Assembly (NCBI GenBank): GCA_037074615.1
Contig: CM073551.1
Location: 20,521,750 to 20,585,749, forward strand
Reading direction: 5' to 3'
Source: Leucaena leucocephala
Lineage: Eukaryota > Streptophyta > Magnoliopsida > Fabales > Fabaceae
DNA: 64,000 nt
Shown one piece after another: positions 10,982 through 22,764 of the stretch (position 1 is its first letter; each line of letters opens with the position of its first letter). The notes beneath the pieces were generated by a model. The model did not search any database. It had not been told where the DNA came from and saw only the letters and a program-made list of their open reading frames with translations. The position numbers and the translations under genes were made by a program.

Positions 10982-11303
10982 AATCCCATTAAGTTTTGAG
11001 TGGGTATGATATAAATTACCACTCTAAACATGTCATTCTATCTGCTATTATAAATGGAGTATATTGAATATGTATGTTGGATGTCAGCTAGCATCTAAAA
11101 TATTAGAATTAATTAAAATTACAGTATCCCAAATTGCCTCCAGAAATAATGCCTTATTATTTCCTCCAATCACTATGACTTGCAAGTCAGAAATGTCTGC
11201 CGTGACAGATTCCACATTCCAACATCTCTCGAACTTGTTTCCTACATAAGAAGCGGTTGATGAACTCTAAACTTAAGATCTAGTTAAAACAAAACAAAAA
11301 ACC
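10982..11303. other. Junction DNA and upstream region of the DUF26 gene
   Basis: Non-coding. It contains the region where CACTA similarity is lost, and the probable promoter of the following gene. No convincing TATA box is seen at the expected distance. Confidence 0.4.
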
Positions 11304-12083
11304 ATGTCTTTGTTCTTTAAAATCATCTTCTTACTTCTCATCATATGCTCTGCCAATGCAGAATCCCAAGATCCCTTGGGTCAGTTTTGCAATGAAAACA
11401 CCAACATAACCACTGGCAGCAAACTATCTGCTAACATCGATAAACTTTTAGCAAAATTAGTGCCTGAAGCTCCCTCAAGGGGCTTCGTTTCCGCCTCGTT
11501 CGGTAAAGAACAAGACCGAGTTTATGGTCTGTCCCAATGCAGGCAAGATGTGAGCAAAGAAGACTGCTCTATCTGCATACAAGACGCCGCGAAACAGATC
11601 AGAAAGAGATGTGCAGAGCAAGCTGATGCAAGAATCTGGTATGATTACTGCTTTTTAAGGTATAGCAATGAGAGTTTCATAGGAAAAGTTGATACCTCTT
11701 TTGGTATAATCTATTGGAACGTTGAGAATGTGAGTGATCCTGAAGCTTTCAATAAAGAACTTGGATCTCTGATGGAAGAGATTAAATCAGAAGCTGTTAT
11801 GGCAAAAAACAAAGGGCTTGGAAAAGGGAAGACACAGTTGTCTTCTTTTGTTACACTCTATGCTTTGGTTCAATGCACAGAAGATTTGTCTGATGTATCT
11901 TGTGCTCAGTGTTTGGCTATTGCAGAAGAGAGCAACTTCAACAAATTATGCAGAAATCGTAAAGGGTGTAGAGTTTTGTATAGTTCTTGTTATGTCCGAT
12001 ATGAGCTCTATCCTTTTTTCTTCCCTCTTGATTCTAACATCATAGAGCTCAACAACACTGAGATGGCTGTTGCTTATCCATGA
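11304..12083 (+). CDS. Cysteine-rich repeat secretory protein (two DUF26/Gnk2 domains)
   Basis: A single-exon ORF of 259 residues. Residues 1-19 form a signal peptide ending in SANA. Two DUF26 (ginkbilobin-2-like) domains follow, each with the C-x8-C-x2-C signature: CRQDVSKEDCSIC in the first and CTEDLSDVSCAQC in the second. Family members are apoplastic or plasmodesmal. Ginkbilobin itself binds mannose and is antifungal, while others act as the ectodomain of CRK receptor kinases. No transmembrane segment or kinase follows, so this is the secreted CRRSP type. The domains are complete and the frame is clean. The ligand and function of this member are unknown. Confidence 0.88.
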   Translation: MSLFFKIIFLLLIICSANAESQDPLGQFCNENTNITTGSKLSANIDKLLAKLVPEAPSRGFVSASFGKEQDRVYGLSQCRQDVSKEDCSICIQDAAKQIRKRCAEQADARIWYDYCFLRYSNESFIGKVDTSFGIIYWNVENVSDPEAFNKELGSLMEEIKSEAVMAKNKGLGKGKTQLSSFVTLYALVQCTEDLSDVSCAQCLAIAEESNFNKLCRNRKGCRVLYSSCYVRYELYPFFFPLDSNIIELNNTEMAVAYP

Positions 12084-12169
12084 AAAATGTTTCAGTATCA
12101 TCATTCTCAATTGTCTTATTAATATTGTATCAGTTTCAGCATGAAAATCTTGACAATGTAAAAAATATG

Positions 12170-12790
12170 TGGAGATATTGGTGTGCGTTGTGTAGCTGTT
12201 TACCAGCTCATTTCAATTGTCTCCTCAGAAAGTATTGTGTTTGGATCACTTTTGGAGACTTGAGGAAAATAAATGAAAAGGGAAAGATACTTTTCTATGG
12301 CGAAGCATGTTTCTCTACCTCTATATCAGCTCTTGAACCTGCAAAAAGTTAAGATTTGTTAGTTATGGATTTGCCATTTTCTCTAAATTTTCCTCACTAA
12401 TAATAGGCAAATAAGAAGTTAAGCGTCCAATCGTTCTATTTAACTAATCCATAACTCTAAAAGAATTAACCTCACCCACAGACATTAGGCTTTTATGGGA
12501 AGCATGTATATTATAGTTGAGTAAGTAAAAGATGAAGAGGGTATATAAAAACCTGGAGTTTATTCTCATTTGGCTTCAATCTTCTAATCTCTGGATATTC
12601 CAATAATTTCACAGCATCACTGTTTCTAATCTCTGAATATAGTTCCCATTTCAGGGTCAAGGAAATGAGGTTTGACTCCTCCTCTACATCCCTCACGAAA
12701 TAAACATTCTCTATGACTAAACTATCTCTTAGGTTAAGTTCTTTCAATTCATTCAATTTGCCCTTCTTTCAACCTTGTCACTTATTAATT
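12170..12790 (-). pseudogene. Relic of a duplicated RGA-type NLR and its downstream flank
   Basis: 12790-12540 on the minus strand encodes a short LRR-region fragment (NELKELNLRDSLVIENVYFV, then RDVEEESNLISLTLKWE and SDAVKLLEYP) that parallels the 18.97-18.72-kb part of the NLR at 17.7-21.0 kb. 12190-12345 parallels non-coding DNA downstream of that NLR at 16.27-16.56 kb, including a shared GCGAAGCATG(C/T)TTCTCTACC at 12300 and 16531. Order and orientation are the same in both places. This looks like a tandem duplicate that lost nearly all of its coding region. The remaining frame ends near 12511. Confidence 0.6.
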
Positions 12791-13151
12791 GCTGTCTTGT
12801 CCTACTTTTCTTCTTTTCCTTATCTTAACATAGACCCATGGCCTATATAAAAGGACTTGACAATGGAGTTCAAAACTCACCAATACTTGAACTTTCAAGC
12901 TATTCTTCCCTCTCGTCTCACTTGCGAATTGCCAAGTTCCTATTTCTTTTCGCTGTTTTGTCACAGGAATAATTTATTTAATCCTAAAAAATGTCGCCTT
13001 CAATTTTAACCTTATGTAGCATAATAACTCTTAAGATATGTTCTAATTTTTTTTAATATCTTCATTTAACTTAAAAGAAATAGTATATATAGCTAAGTAT
13101 GATTAAAAACTTTAATAAAATTGATAAATTTAATGTAAGTATGATCTTTAA

Positions 13152-13482
13152 AATTTTAATAAGAATCTAAACTAATTCATAAATAAAAGAACGTGGAGAT
13201 TTTTATCTCTGTTAAAAAAAGTCAAAATCGTTATTTTAAGGTCTAAAATAAAAAATAAATCCAAATACATATAAATTAATAAAGATTAAAATAAATTCAA
13301 TATGAAGTTATGATTTTTTAAAAAGGAAGTTATCTATATTATGTATACCCTGGATAAAAAAAATAAAGAAGTTATTAGAATGAAATAATTTAAAATTTTA
13401 ATAAGAATTGAACTTATTTCATAAATAAAGGAATGTGGAGATTTTCACCTCTGCAGCAAAGTTCAAAATCGTTATTCTGAAT
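13152..13482 (+). repeat. Pair of diverged direct repeats (about 90 bp each)
   Basis: About 13152-13243 and 13391-13482 share AAATTTTAATAAGAATC-like starts, CATAAATAAA(A/G)GAA(C/T)GTGGAGATTTT and TCAAAATCGTTATT. Spacing is about 240 bp. The origin is not identified. Confidence 0.55.
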
Positions 13483-13739
13483 CGTCATTCTAAATTATTG
13501 GTGAAGTTTTTTTTAGCTAAATTATTCATCAGTTCTTCTAAATTTATATTAAATTCTAATTTAATAAATCGTACTTTTTATGTCATAATTTAGTTAGCAA
13601 ATTTAAATAGTCAGTTTATAATTAAATGTAAAATAAATATATTAGCCTTGTTAAAGGTCAATGATTTTTAATATTTTCTAAAAACCTAAAACTTGTGTTA
13701 TTTATAAAATTATACCTCTTCAAAAATAAATTATTTTAT

Positions 13740-13960
13740 ACTCTTTCAATAATTAACTAATTTGAGTATATTAAAAAATTAAATAAATTAATTAATTATA
13801 ATATCAAACTTAAATTTTTTAAAATAAATTCATACGTACACTTTAATCTATTTAAATTATTCAATTAAATTTTGTTTTAATTATTAATTAATTTATTTAT
13901 TTAATTTTATTAATCTAAATAAAACCCTCAATACTTTTAATTTTGATGGGTATACTCTCC
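13740..13960 (-). repeat. AT-rich dispersed repeat family 2, copy
   Basis: Read on the minus strand it contains ATTATAATTAATTAATTT, then ATTTAATTTTTTAAT and CAAATTAGTTAATT. These are shared with the copies at 21.3, 39.7 and 46.5 kb. There is no coding capacity. The extreme AT content makes the boundaries uncertain. Confidence 0.35.
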
Positions 13961-16223
13961 AACAAAAATCTCCCACTTTCTTTCCATGGATCCCACAAAT
14001 TTTATCTGCATCCCTCTTGTATTGGGGTCACCTCCGAGGTCCCACAAGATGAGTTCTTAAAATAGATTGTATTTTTCAAATATTTAGAAAAAGTAAGACA
14101 CATAGGAGAGAAATAAGGGATTTGAAAAGAAACAAATGTAATTGTCAAGAGAAAGACGCAGGGGAGAGAGAAAAAGAATGTAAACAGAGACGAAAAAGCC
14201 TATATCGCTTCTTTCCTCATATCTCTTCGTTTGTAAAATCGTGTTTGTTAGAGTTGGTAAGATAGATGTACTTATTACTATTGCTAATCTTGAACTCTTG
14301 CAAGACTACGAAATGGTGTCGAATCCCTAATTGACCACTATAAAATGTCAACAATTGCCAGCACAATTCACTCATAGCTTGTTCTTTGTCATCACTATGA
14401 GTAAAATAATGCATAACTGCATAGTAAGCTTCCATATTAAGAGCAAAAAATTAAGAAACGGCGTGTTTGCTAACAAAATCTAGAAGCGGACAAAAAATTT
14501 GGAGAACGTTCTCAAATTGAAGCGCTCAAGAGGATTCTCCTTAATTTATTAAAACTAGTGCAATGCATGGACATGAAGAGAATAAAGAGAATAATAATAT
14601 TAGGTAATAATATAAATAGTATACTAAGCAACTATATTAGTATAAATGTGAGTTTCATATAAGTATGTGTAATATGCTCTTTGTAATAATGCATATTTAA
14701 ATATTAAAATTTGTTTAGTACACTATTATGATGGAAGAAAAAGTTAATTAAAAGTTTACCAAGGTAGTTTTTCTTATCTAGCTCTGATACTTTTTAATAT
14801 ATCTCTGATACTAAGTTATAAAGTTTATTTTTTATATGTACAGCACAGTTATATAATCTCGATTATTTTTAAATAATTAATTTTTTTATTGTATAGAGGC
14901 AATGCATTTATGGCTTAAAGAGATACGATTAATCCATTGCGGATTTCTCTCAAGCCATATTGCTAGACCTCAATTATATTGAAGCATATTGTCACAGGGG
15001 TCTAGCCTACATTAAACTTAAGAAATACTATGAAACTTTCTCTAATAGTTTTATATCATATATTTTTTAATTAATTAGAATTTTATTATTGATTAGGTTA
15101 CGCGCTTCTCTTATTCTCTTTGTCAATTAATTAGTTGTGAAACTTTATCTTACACACCAAGATAAAATATTTAAATATAAAAATGATATGCAAATTGGAG
15201 TTGGTAAGCTTTACTCGAAGGTAATTAACTGTTTTAAAATACAATTATTACTCAAGGGTAATACACACGAAGATACCTGAATAATGTTTTGTTGATAGTG
15301 CAATTTGCTGTTGAGAATGATGAATAAATGCGCAGATAAAGTACAAGTTGATGACGACGAGAAGGATTATTAAAAATTGATTTAAGATTTAGATTTTTTA
15401 ATGACCAAGGTTTAGGAGGTGAAACTTTTTGACTTGCCGTTTAACTCTTGCAAGTTAGTCATGAACATAACCTTTGTAAATCTTCTTTTCCCCCATTTTC
15501 ACGTAATTGAATTGAAAATCGAATAAATGGTAGAATATGCCATTATTTTATCATATTTAAATTGATATGTGGTATGGCTAAACTTGTACAGTTGATATTA
15601 TATATTTTGAAGTTCTTGAATAAACTCAATTGGGGATGAACTTTCAACAATCTCAAATATCAAATTTGGTGTTATGTTTTGTCAATGTGACTTGTTTTAC
15701 ACACCGTTAAAATAAATTATTATTTTAATTATTAATTTATAGTTAGACCAAGTACTTTTATCTATATTAAGACATTTCAATGCATTTTAAAACTTTCTTA
15801 CTAAAATAAAAAGATTAATATATTACTATATTAAAAAAATATCAGGTCATGTTGGTCCATTTTTTGTGGCCGTCACTCAGCTGACATAAAATTAAATTTA
15901 ATACTGACAATCTCACAGACATGACGAACAAAATATTTATTGTATTAAAATTTATTTTTATTCTCATGTCTTTCTATAAAAGTCATTAAAAATTGTGAGA
16001 ACCGAAAAAGTTATATAAGGAGCAAATTATGAGTTCTTTAAATAAATTTTAAATACTTTTAAATAATAAAAATTTTAACAAGAGGTTTTCTTAACAATTT
16101 TTTCCAAAAATTAATGGAAGGAGTTAACTCCTTGACATAAAACCAATTTTCCATTGCCCACATAATTTTTCAGTGTCACCATCACTCATGAACAGGACAA
16201 ATGAGAGGCCCGGCATCTTTCAC

Positions 16224-16374
16224 GAATAGTAGTTATATATGTCACAGTGAAAGCTAATTCCACTTATGAGGTTTCCTTACCAGTTCACTGACTTGTCTTC
16301 TCAGAAAGTGCTGTGCAGTCAGATTCTGAGAGAATAATAGTTATATATGTCACAATGAAAGCTAATTCCACTTG
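16224..16374 (+). repeat. 43-bp direct repeat pair
   Basis: AGTTATATATGTCACA(G/A)TGAAAGCTAATTCCACTT occurs near 16230 and again near 16338, about 108 bp apart with one or two differences. It lies in the duplicated flank downstream of the NLR. Confidence 0.6.
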
Positions 16375-17712
16375 TGTTTGCATGGATGAAGGGTTTTCAA
16401 CTCATACGAAGGTTCAATGGAAACACTTAGTTGGCATGGTGTGTCAATATTTTGAAAAGTAGGCTATGCACGTCCAATTCAGAGTCTTTGGTTTGTCAAG
16501 TACCCAAGTGGAAAAATAAAAAAAAGCGTAGCGAAGCATGCTTCTCTACCCCTATTCTATATAAGGTACAAAACAAAGTAAAAATGACCCCAAATTTAAC
16601 GCGGAAAACCCTCTAATACTGAGGGGAAAAAACAACTGGACCATTTCCGAAAGATTGCACTACATCAAAAGTCATTACAATATTCTTAGGAGTAAACAAC
16701 AAAAAGATAAATATGACATGTGAACTCCTAAAATTACAATCAGGTCGATGTGGGCTGTTTTGCATAGTACCAAATGAATTAAAAACTCAACCTTTATTTA
16801 TGGTGATTCCACAACATGAATGATATTACTCTTTTTAATTCTTCTTTGCCCTGAGACTTTTTACCCATATCATTTCCTCAAAAAAGTTCAAGAAATCCTT
16901 TCACGTCTGAGACTTTAATTCTCTCCATCAGCATTCAATAGATGTGAAGATGCCTGGCCTTCATAGAAAGGATCAAGTATGTGCTGGTACGACTAAGCTC
17001 GGCTGTCTAACAAGTTTTCCTCTTACTTCATCTCCAATTGAATACCTGCCAAGTTATTAAATAATTAACAGATCATAATTCCTTCAATTGCAAATAAATA
17101 TTCCTAAAACTTTTGAATTGAAATTAAAACCATGAAATTATTATCATTGAGTAAAAAAGGATAGAAAATAACTAAAGTAGCAGAGGAAGCATCAAATTTG
17201 GAGTAGGCTGGAGCACCCTTTAGTTTTGTTCAATAATTTCCGTAAAAAACAGAGCAAATACAATTAATCCATTACCTCATTGAATGTTTTCAAAGTTTTA
17301 TAATCCATGTAACTGGACATAACTAGTTTGAAATTTAAAGGGTGCACAATTAGTTAGTTAGTTAGTTAATTAGTTAGTGGGTGAATACTATAGTAATCAT
17401 GAAATGAAGCAGGAGTAGAGTACCTTGTTTTAAAGACTCAGTGAGCAAAGCAAAGCATGCGGTGCGAGGCCTTCTCCTTCTCTTGGAAAAAAATGAACAG
17501 CTGCAATCAAATGTTAGTCAGTAAGAGGAGTGGAGTTGAAAAACTTGGAAGCATTCTAGCAATGAATTCTGATATGAGGGTCAAACAATTGGAGTAGTCT
17601 TTTTTGTTGTTGTTGTTTTAATAAAGTAGTCATAGATATCATACAAGCTATTCTTGTTTCAATGGCATAATAGTTACTCATGAGTATACCTTTAGACGTA
17701 TGCAATGAAGAG

Positions 17713-20700
17713 TTAGATTAGACGCCAATTGATCACTATATTTCGGATGTGAGCAATTTTGTGCCAGTCTGCTCCTGTCTCTCTCTGGTATCTTTCCTTT
17801 AAAAGTGGAGATCCAATCACTTCTAGTGTTTGTAAATTAGTGAGGTCACGCATTCTTTCTGGAAGTGACTCCAACTTTTCACAATGCACAATTCGGACAC
17901 GTCGGAGTGAGTGGAGATCACAAATCCACTCCGGTAAAGCCAAGAGGTGAAGACATTCAGTAAATTCGATTGTTTGGAGAGAACGTAGGCAATAAAGGTC
18001 TTGCCACTGTATGTTACAATCCTCTTCACAATTGCCGTAAATAATGAAATCTTCAAGTGTAGCAGATAGATTTTGCATATGACGAAATGGTTTCTCTATA
18101 CTTGAAAAATCCTCAATAGAAAGATGCTTGAGAGAGGAGAGATTCTGCATCCATTCCTCTGGTAATGCTTCTATGTCTATCCCATCAATGCGAAGAGACT
18201 TAAGCTTGGAAAGAGAAGGAGCCACATCTTTTGATGTTGAGGGCTCAATTGTGCTCGCATTTAATGTATCTCGCAATGGCTCCTTGCTTGAGTGAAGTAA
18301 GCGAAAATACGTCGTGAGATTTGGAAAAGTAGGCATGCAGATTAAGTTTTGGCAACTACCAATTTGTAATGATGAAAGACGTGAAAATGGAGGCAGTGAA
18401 GGATGGAACTTATTATCTCTTGTATTTTGGTCATTTGACTCCCTTTGCCATCCCCTCAAACTTCCACACTCACTAATTCTTAATTCCTCCAAAGATGGGA
18501 AGAAGTCCGTTGATGAGGAACATCCTTTACAGTATATGTACTCCAATTTAGGCATCCGCCATATGACAAGAGTCTTGAGAGAAACAAGTCCTTCCAACAC
18601 CGTCAAGTATTGACAATTTATGATATTACAGAACCTCAATTCAACAAGATTTGTACATGACAAAAGCCAATCGGAAAAGCCTACCCCCGGGTACTCTGCT
18701 ATTGTCAATGCCTTCAAATTTGGATGAGGGCGAAGATTTTCTAACAAATGCATGGCATCACTGTCTTTCATCCCTAAAAGTCGCCCCATTCCAGGGTCAA
18801 GGAAATGAGGTTTTCCTTTGTTCTCAAATTAACATCCTTAGATTCCTCCTCTACATCCCTCACTAAATGAAGATTCTTTTTTTTTTTTTTTTGGTAAAGA
18901 CTAAATGAAGATTCTGAATGGCTAAACTACCTCTCAGGTTAAGTTCTTTCAATTCATTCAATCTGGCCTTCTTTCTCGCCTTACCCACTATGAAATGTGA
19001 CAACCTTTGCAGACTAGTCATCCGGCCCAACCCAATCGGCATCCCATCTTCAAAGGCCTTGCAATATTCTATATCAAGCCGGCGCAAGTTTATCAACTTT
19101 GTGATAATATCTCCTAAAAATTTAAGCTTTCTACACGCGTCCAATCTCAACGTTTGCAAATTCACTAAGTTGCCTATACTTTCAGGCAAACAAGTCAGTT
19201 GATCACAATAAAAGAGATTAAGATACCTCAAATGGCTCATTTTACCTATTGATTCAGGCAAACATCTCATCTCATAGTGTGACAAATCTAGACTGCGCAA
19301 GCGTCTGAACACAAATAAATCGGATGGATTCCTGTCATGTTTTATCTTGATTTCAAGAAAGGATCTCAATCGATGACCTAGATCCGGCATGTTTAGTGAA
19401 TTATCATTGTTATATTCTTCAAAAGAAGCATGCAGAGGACAACGCTTCGCAACATTTTTTCTGCCCCCACCATATACATAATGATCAGTGCTAGCAATTG
19501 ATTGGGACAAGTCATGCATCAAATCACGCATTTTAAAATATTTTACTTCCCCAAAATCATCCGTCTCAACATCTTGCAAGAATGAATTCATCAATAAAGT
19601 ATGAACATACGCTTCGCCGATGTCTTCTGAACATTGGTAATCGTCTTTATTTTCAAGGAAGCCTTGGGCCATCCACAAATCAATCAATTCATCCTTTTCA
19701 TATCTCCAATCTTTTGGATATAAAGAACAATAAGTGAAACACTGTTTCAATTCAATTGCCAAACTGTCATAACTCAACTTTAAAATTCGCATAATTGAAT
19801 TTGGATCTTGACGTAAGTTCCAAAACTCACCTTCTTTCAAGATAGCTTCCCAGTCACTTTCCCGCGATTTTGATCGCAACAAACTTCCCATGGCTCTTAT
19901 TGCTAGCGGAACACCAGCACACTTTTCTGCAATTTTTCGGCCAATATCCTCACGATTTGGGGTCATTATTTGATCTTCGTCACAAGCCAATCTTTTCAAC
20001 AGAATCCAAGATTGGTCATTATTCAATCCTTCCAAAAGACATGGCGTTTTTACACCAATGTTGTTGGCTACCGATTGATTGCGAGTAGTCAACAAAATCT
20101 TACTACCCTCAGCGCCAGACATCAAAGGCTTTCTTAATTCTTCCCACTTTGAGGGAAAATCATCCCAAATATCATCTAAAACTAGCAGAAATTTTTTGCC
20201 ACCTAAATTTTGTTGAAGCGTTTTCTGAAGCAACTCAAATGGCCCCTCTGTTTTCTCAAGTAGCGTCTTTTTAAGAAGTGCTACGACATCAAAGTCTTGA
20301 GAAACACAGACCCACATTCGCTCGTCGGAAGAACTCTCCATGTCAGCATCATTGTAGACCAATTGAGCAAGTGCAGTTTTACCCAAACCCCCAACGCCCA
20401 CAATAGCAACCAAGGAAACATTTTGATTGCTATTATGATTCAACAATAAATCAATGATGTGCTTCTTGTTTCCCTCCCTGCCAACGATCTCCTCTTTGAG
20501 GACAAGAGAACATGTTTCCCTCCAGTTACTACTCTTTTCATGTTTCGTCTCAACAACAAGGCCTCGATCTAAACTCAACTTAGACTTAGTTCCAGCAACA
20601 TCATTAAATTTCTCTCTGATGTTTCTGATCTCGCGAGCAACTTTGTGGCGAAAAACAATTGCCTTGGACCTTGAAAAGAAGTAACGTACCTTTACCTTTA

Positions 20701-20998
20701 ACTTTCTCTTCCCTTTTGAATCCCTCTGGCGAAGCAAATGTTGAGTGTGGATCTCGTCAAGCAAGTCATCTGCTTCGTAAAGCACTCGTTTGAGTTTCGA
20801 TATCCAGCGCTGGATGCGTTGGTCAGTTTGCTGCTTTTGATCTGCATCAGCAAGCACAGCTTTGACGTCTTCAACAGGTTCCTTCAGCCATTCAATCTCA
20901 GACTTGACCCCATAAATGGAAGCAATCTCTCTGGAAGCTAATGAAGCGAGCGTGTTGATGAGACTTGTAGCCACACCATATGGGATTTGTTCCGCCAT
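17713..20998 (-). pseudogene. RGA-type CC-NB-LRR disease resistance gene, disrupted
   Basis: Starts at 20998 (MAEQIPYGVA) and would encode about 1,080 residues. Residues 1-150 form an Rx_N coiled coil. The NB-ARC domain is complete: GVGGLGKT at 201-208, LLVLDDIWDD at 271-280, KILLTTR at 300-306, CAGVPLAI at 360-367, CFTYCSLYPKD at 420-430 and MHD at 494-496. LRRs run from about residue 560 to the stop at 17713. Two lesions break the frame. A 38-bp gain at 18862-18915 adds Lys codons from a poly(A) tract and leads to a stop at 18863. One base also appears to be missing between about 18772 and 18792, judged against the relic at 12.6 kb. Both halves otherwise read cleanly, so loss looks recent. 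A truncated CC-NB-ARC product of about 711 residues could still be made. CNL proteins of this type sense pathogen effectors; the ligand here is unknown. Confidence 0.88.
18862..18915 (-). mobile_element. Ultra-short poly(A) retro-insertion with 16-bp target-site duplication
   Basis: ACTAAATGAAGATTCT occurs at 18862-18877 and again, identical, at 18900-18915. Between the copies are 22 bp. Read on the minus strand these are CTTTACC followed by 15 A. A poly(A) tail beside a target duplication is the signature of LINE-machinery (target-primed) integration, here with almost the whole element lost from the 5' end. Removing one duplicate and the insert leaves the NLR reading locally as LHLV-RDVEEE, matching the relic at 12.7 kb. 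Confidence 0.85.
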
Positions 20999-21329
20999 TC
21001 TTCAAAGACAGAGAGGGATGGAGACTCCGGTGTTTGATGATTAGAGATCTAGCAAAGGAGAAAGTGCAGAAGAAGAAAAAGACTCTCAACTATGCTCTGT
21101 TAATATTTACAACCAACTCTACCCTGGTAATAATTTCCATGTCCCCACTGAGGAAGATGAAGCTTCCTGGAAATTGCCCAACGTCTCTCGAGATTCCAAC
21201 GAAGCTACATCGATCGCTAATAGGAGTAATATATTATCAAGCATTATTGGTTTAGATGCTGTTTAATATTATTATATTATCAGCTTGATTTGTGAATTGG
21301 TCTTCACATTTTAAATTTTACTACATCTT

Positions 21330-21560
21330 ACTCTTTATTGTATGTGTTAGTTAAAAAATTAAATTTAATATTAAATATAAAATTTTAATTTAATTTATAT
21401 TTAATATTTAATATTTTTTTAAATAATTTAACTAACTTATAAATTGATATATTTATATATAAATATTTTAGAGAGATCATATTATATTTATTATAATTAA
21501 TTTATTTATTTAATTTTATTAATCTACTTAAATTAGTTGATTAAATTTTATATTCAGGAT
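21330..21560 (+). repeat. AT-rich dispersed repeat family 2, copy
   Basis: Contains TTATATTTATTATAATTAAT, ATTTAATTTTATTAATCTAC and AAATTAGTTGATTAAATTTT, shared in order with the copies at 39.7 (inverted) and 46.5 kb. One end reads GGAGAGAGTATC, reminiscent of the CTCCCTCC-type ends of Stowaway elements. That link is weak. Confidence 0.4.
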
Positions 21561-21842
21561 TGGAGAGAGTATCATTTATTAACAAGCTCAAAAAGCATAG
21601 CATTAAATATATTCTTTTAGTTTTTAATATATAACATAATAATTTTGGTAGAATAAGAGCCAAAGCAAGATTCTAATAGAAATATGATCTTTAAGATACA
21701 ATAGATTTTTTAAAACAATAAATTTTTAGAGAGCACCTTAGAGTATGAGATAAATATGTAAATTTTTCTTCTAGATTTTAATAGTATTAAACAAAAGATA
21801 CTGGAAAGAGGGAGAGAGGCCATAGATGACTGCAATAGAGAA

Positions 21843-21845
<3 letters not shown>

Positions 21846-21886
<41 letters not shown>
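21846..21886. repeat. (TA)n microsatellite
   Basis: An uninterrupted TA dinucleotide run of about 40 bp. Confidence 0.95.
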
Positions 21887-21888
<2 letters not shown>

Positions 21889-22500
21889 TTTCTCCATTTA
21901 GTGAACCACAATCTAGGGTGGTGAGACAATGAGCATTGAACAATGTTTGGAGCTAAGAGAAATGAAATTCTCTTATGAACAATGAACAACATACGAAGAA
22001 TAGATTTAGAGAGAAGGTGAGGCTTTTCTTTCTACCTTATCTTATTTTCTTTAAGCCTTTATTCGTCAGTGCCTTTCGCCTTCTTTTTTCTAAAGGATAA
22101 TTTTGTTATTTTCTAAATATATCTGGTTAACCTGAAGGACCTTAGCCCCGAAGTCCTTCTGCCCAATTAATTTATTGAATGGAGATTTTTAACTAATTTT
22201 TATAATAAATAATAACGTAATAAATTAAAACAAAACTAATGATAGGATGGAAAAGCCAAAACTGTTGGATAAATCTAATTGCAATAAGGACAAAATTCAA
22301 ATTTCTACGCAAATAATTAAATTAAAATATAGAAATCATGTATGCATGCAATAACAAAATGTAACCCATTGAAAATGAAAGAAAAAGTAATTAGCATTAC
22401 TACTTTTTATAAGAACCCAATATCTTTTTTATGTTGATCTAATTAAAATTCGTTTTTCTAAAGTTAAATGACAGTAGTACTCGATCAAATTAAAATATTG

Positions 22501-22764
22501 TGTTAATGTAACGTGTGGCAAAAAAAAAATATTTAGTTCTTTAAATTTACATAAATTTTTTTTTTTACATATTTTGATTTAATTAGTTAAGTTTCAAAAG
22601 ATAGGTTTTTCTTTTAAAAGATAAAATAATCTAAACTTTTATTAAACTATAAAGACAAATATTTTATATAAAAAAATTTGAGAGATTAAAATTTATGATT
22701 TCAAATTTAAAAAATTAAAATAAAAATTTATTTAAATTTAAGGAACCAAAATTTATATTAACCT
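22501..22764. mobile_element. Foldback MITE
   Basis: The left arm TTTAGTTCTTTAAATTTACA (22532 onward) faces an arm at 22722-22763 whose reverse complement contains TTGGTTCCTTAAATTTAAAT. The outer ends also agree (GTTAATGTAA against GGTTAATATAA). The length is about 264 bp, with no coding capacity. The superfamily is not assigned. Confidence 0.5.

Larger units (their letters stand above)
12791..17712. other. Long AT-rich intergenic stretch with small duplications
   Basis: No gene is supported. It holds an AT-rich repeat (about 13740-13960), a 90-bp direct repeat pair (13152/13391), a 43-bp direct repeat pair (16224/16332), the NLR-downstream segment duplicated at 12.2 kb (16.27-16.56 kb) and a GTTA-rich simple repeat near 17347-17376. 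Short frames at 14217-14435 and 16431-16616 have no recognisable domain. Confidence 0.5.
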
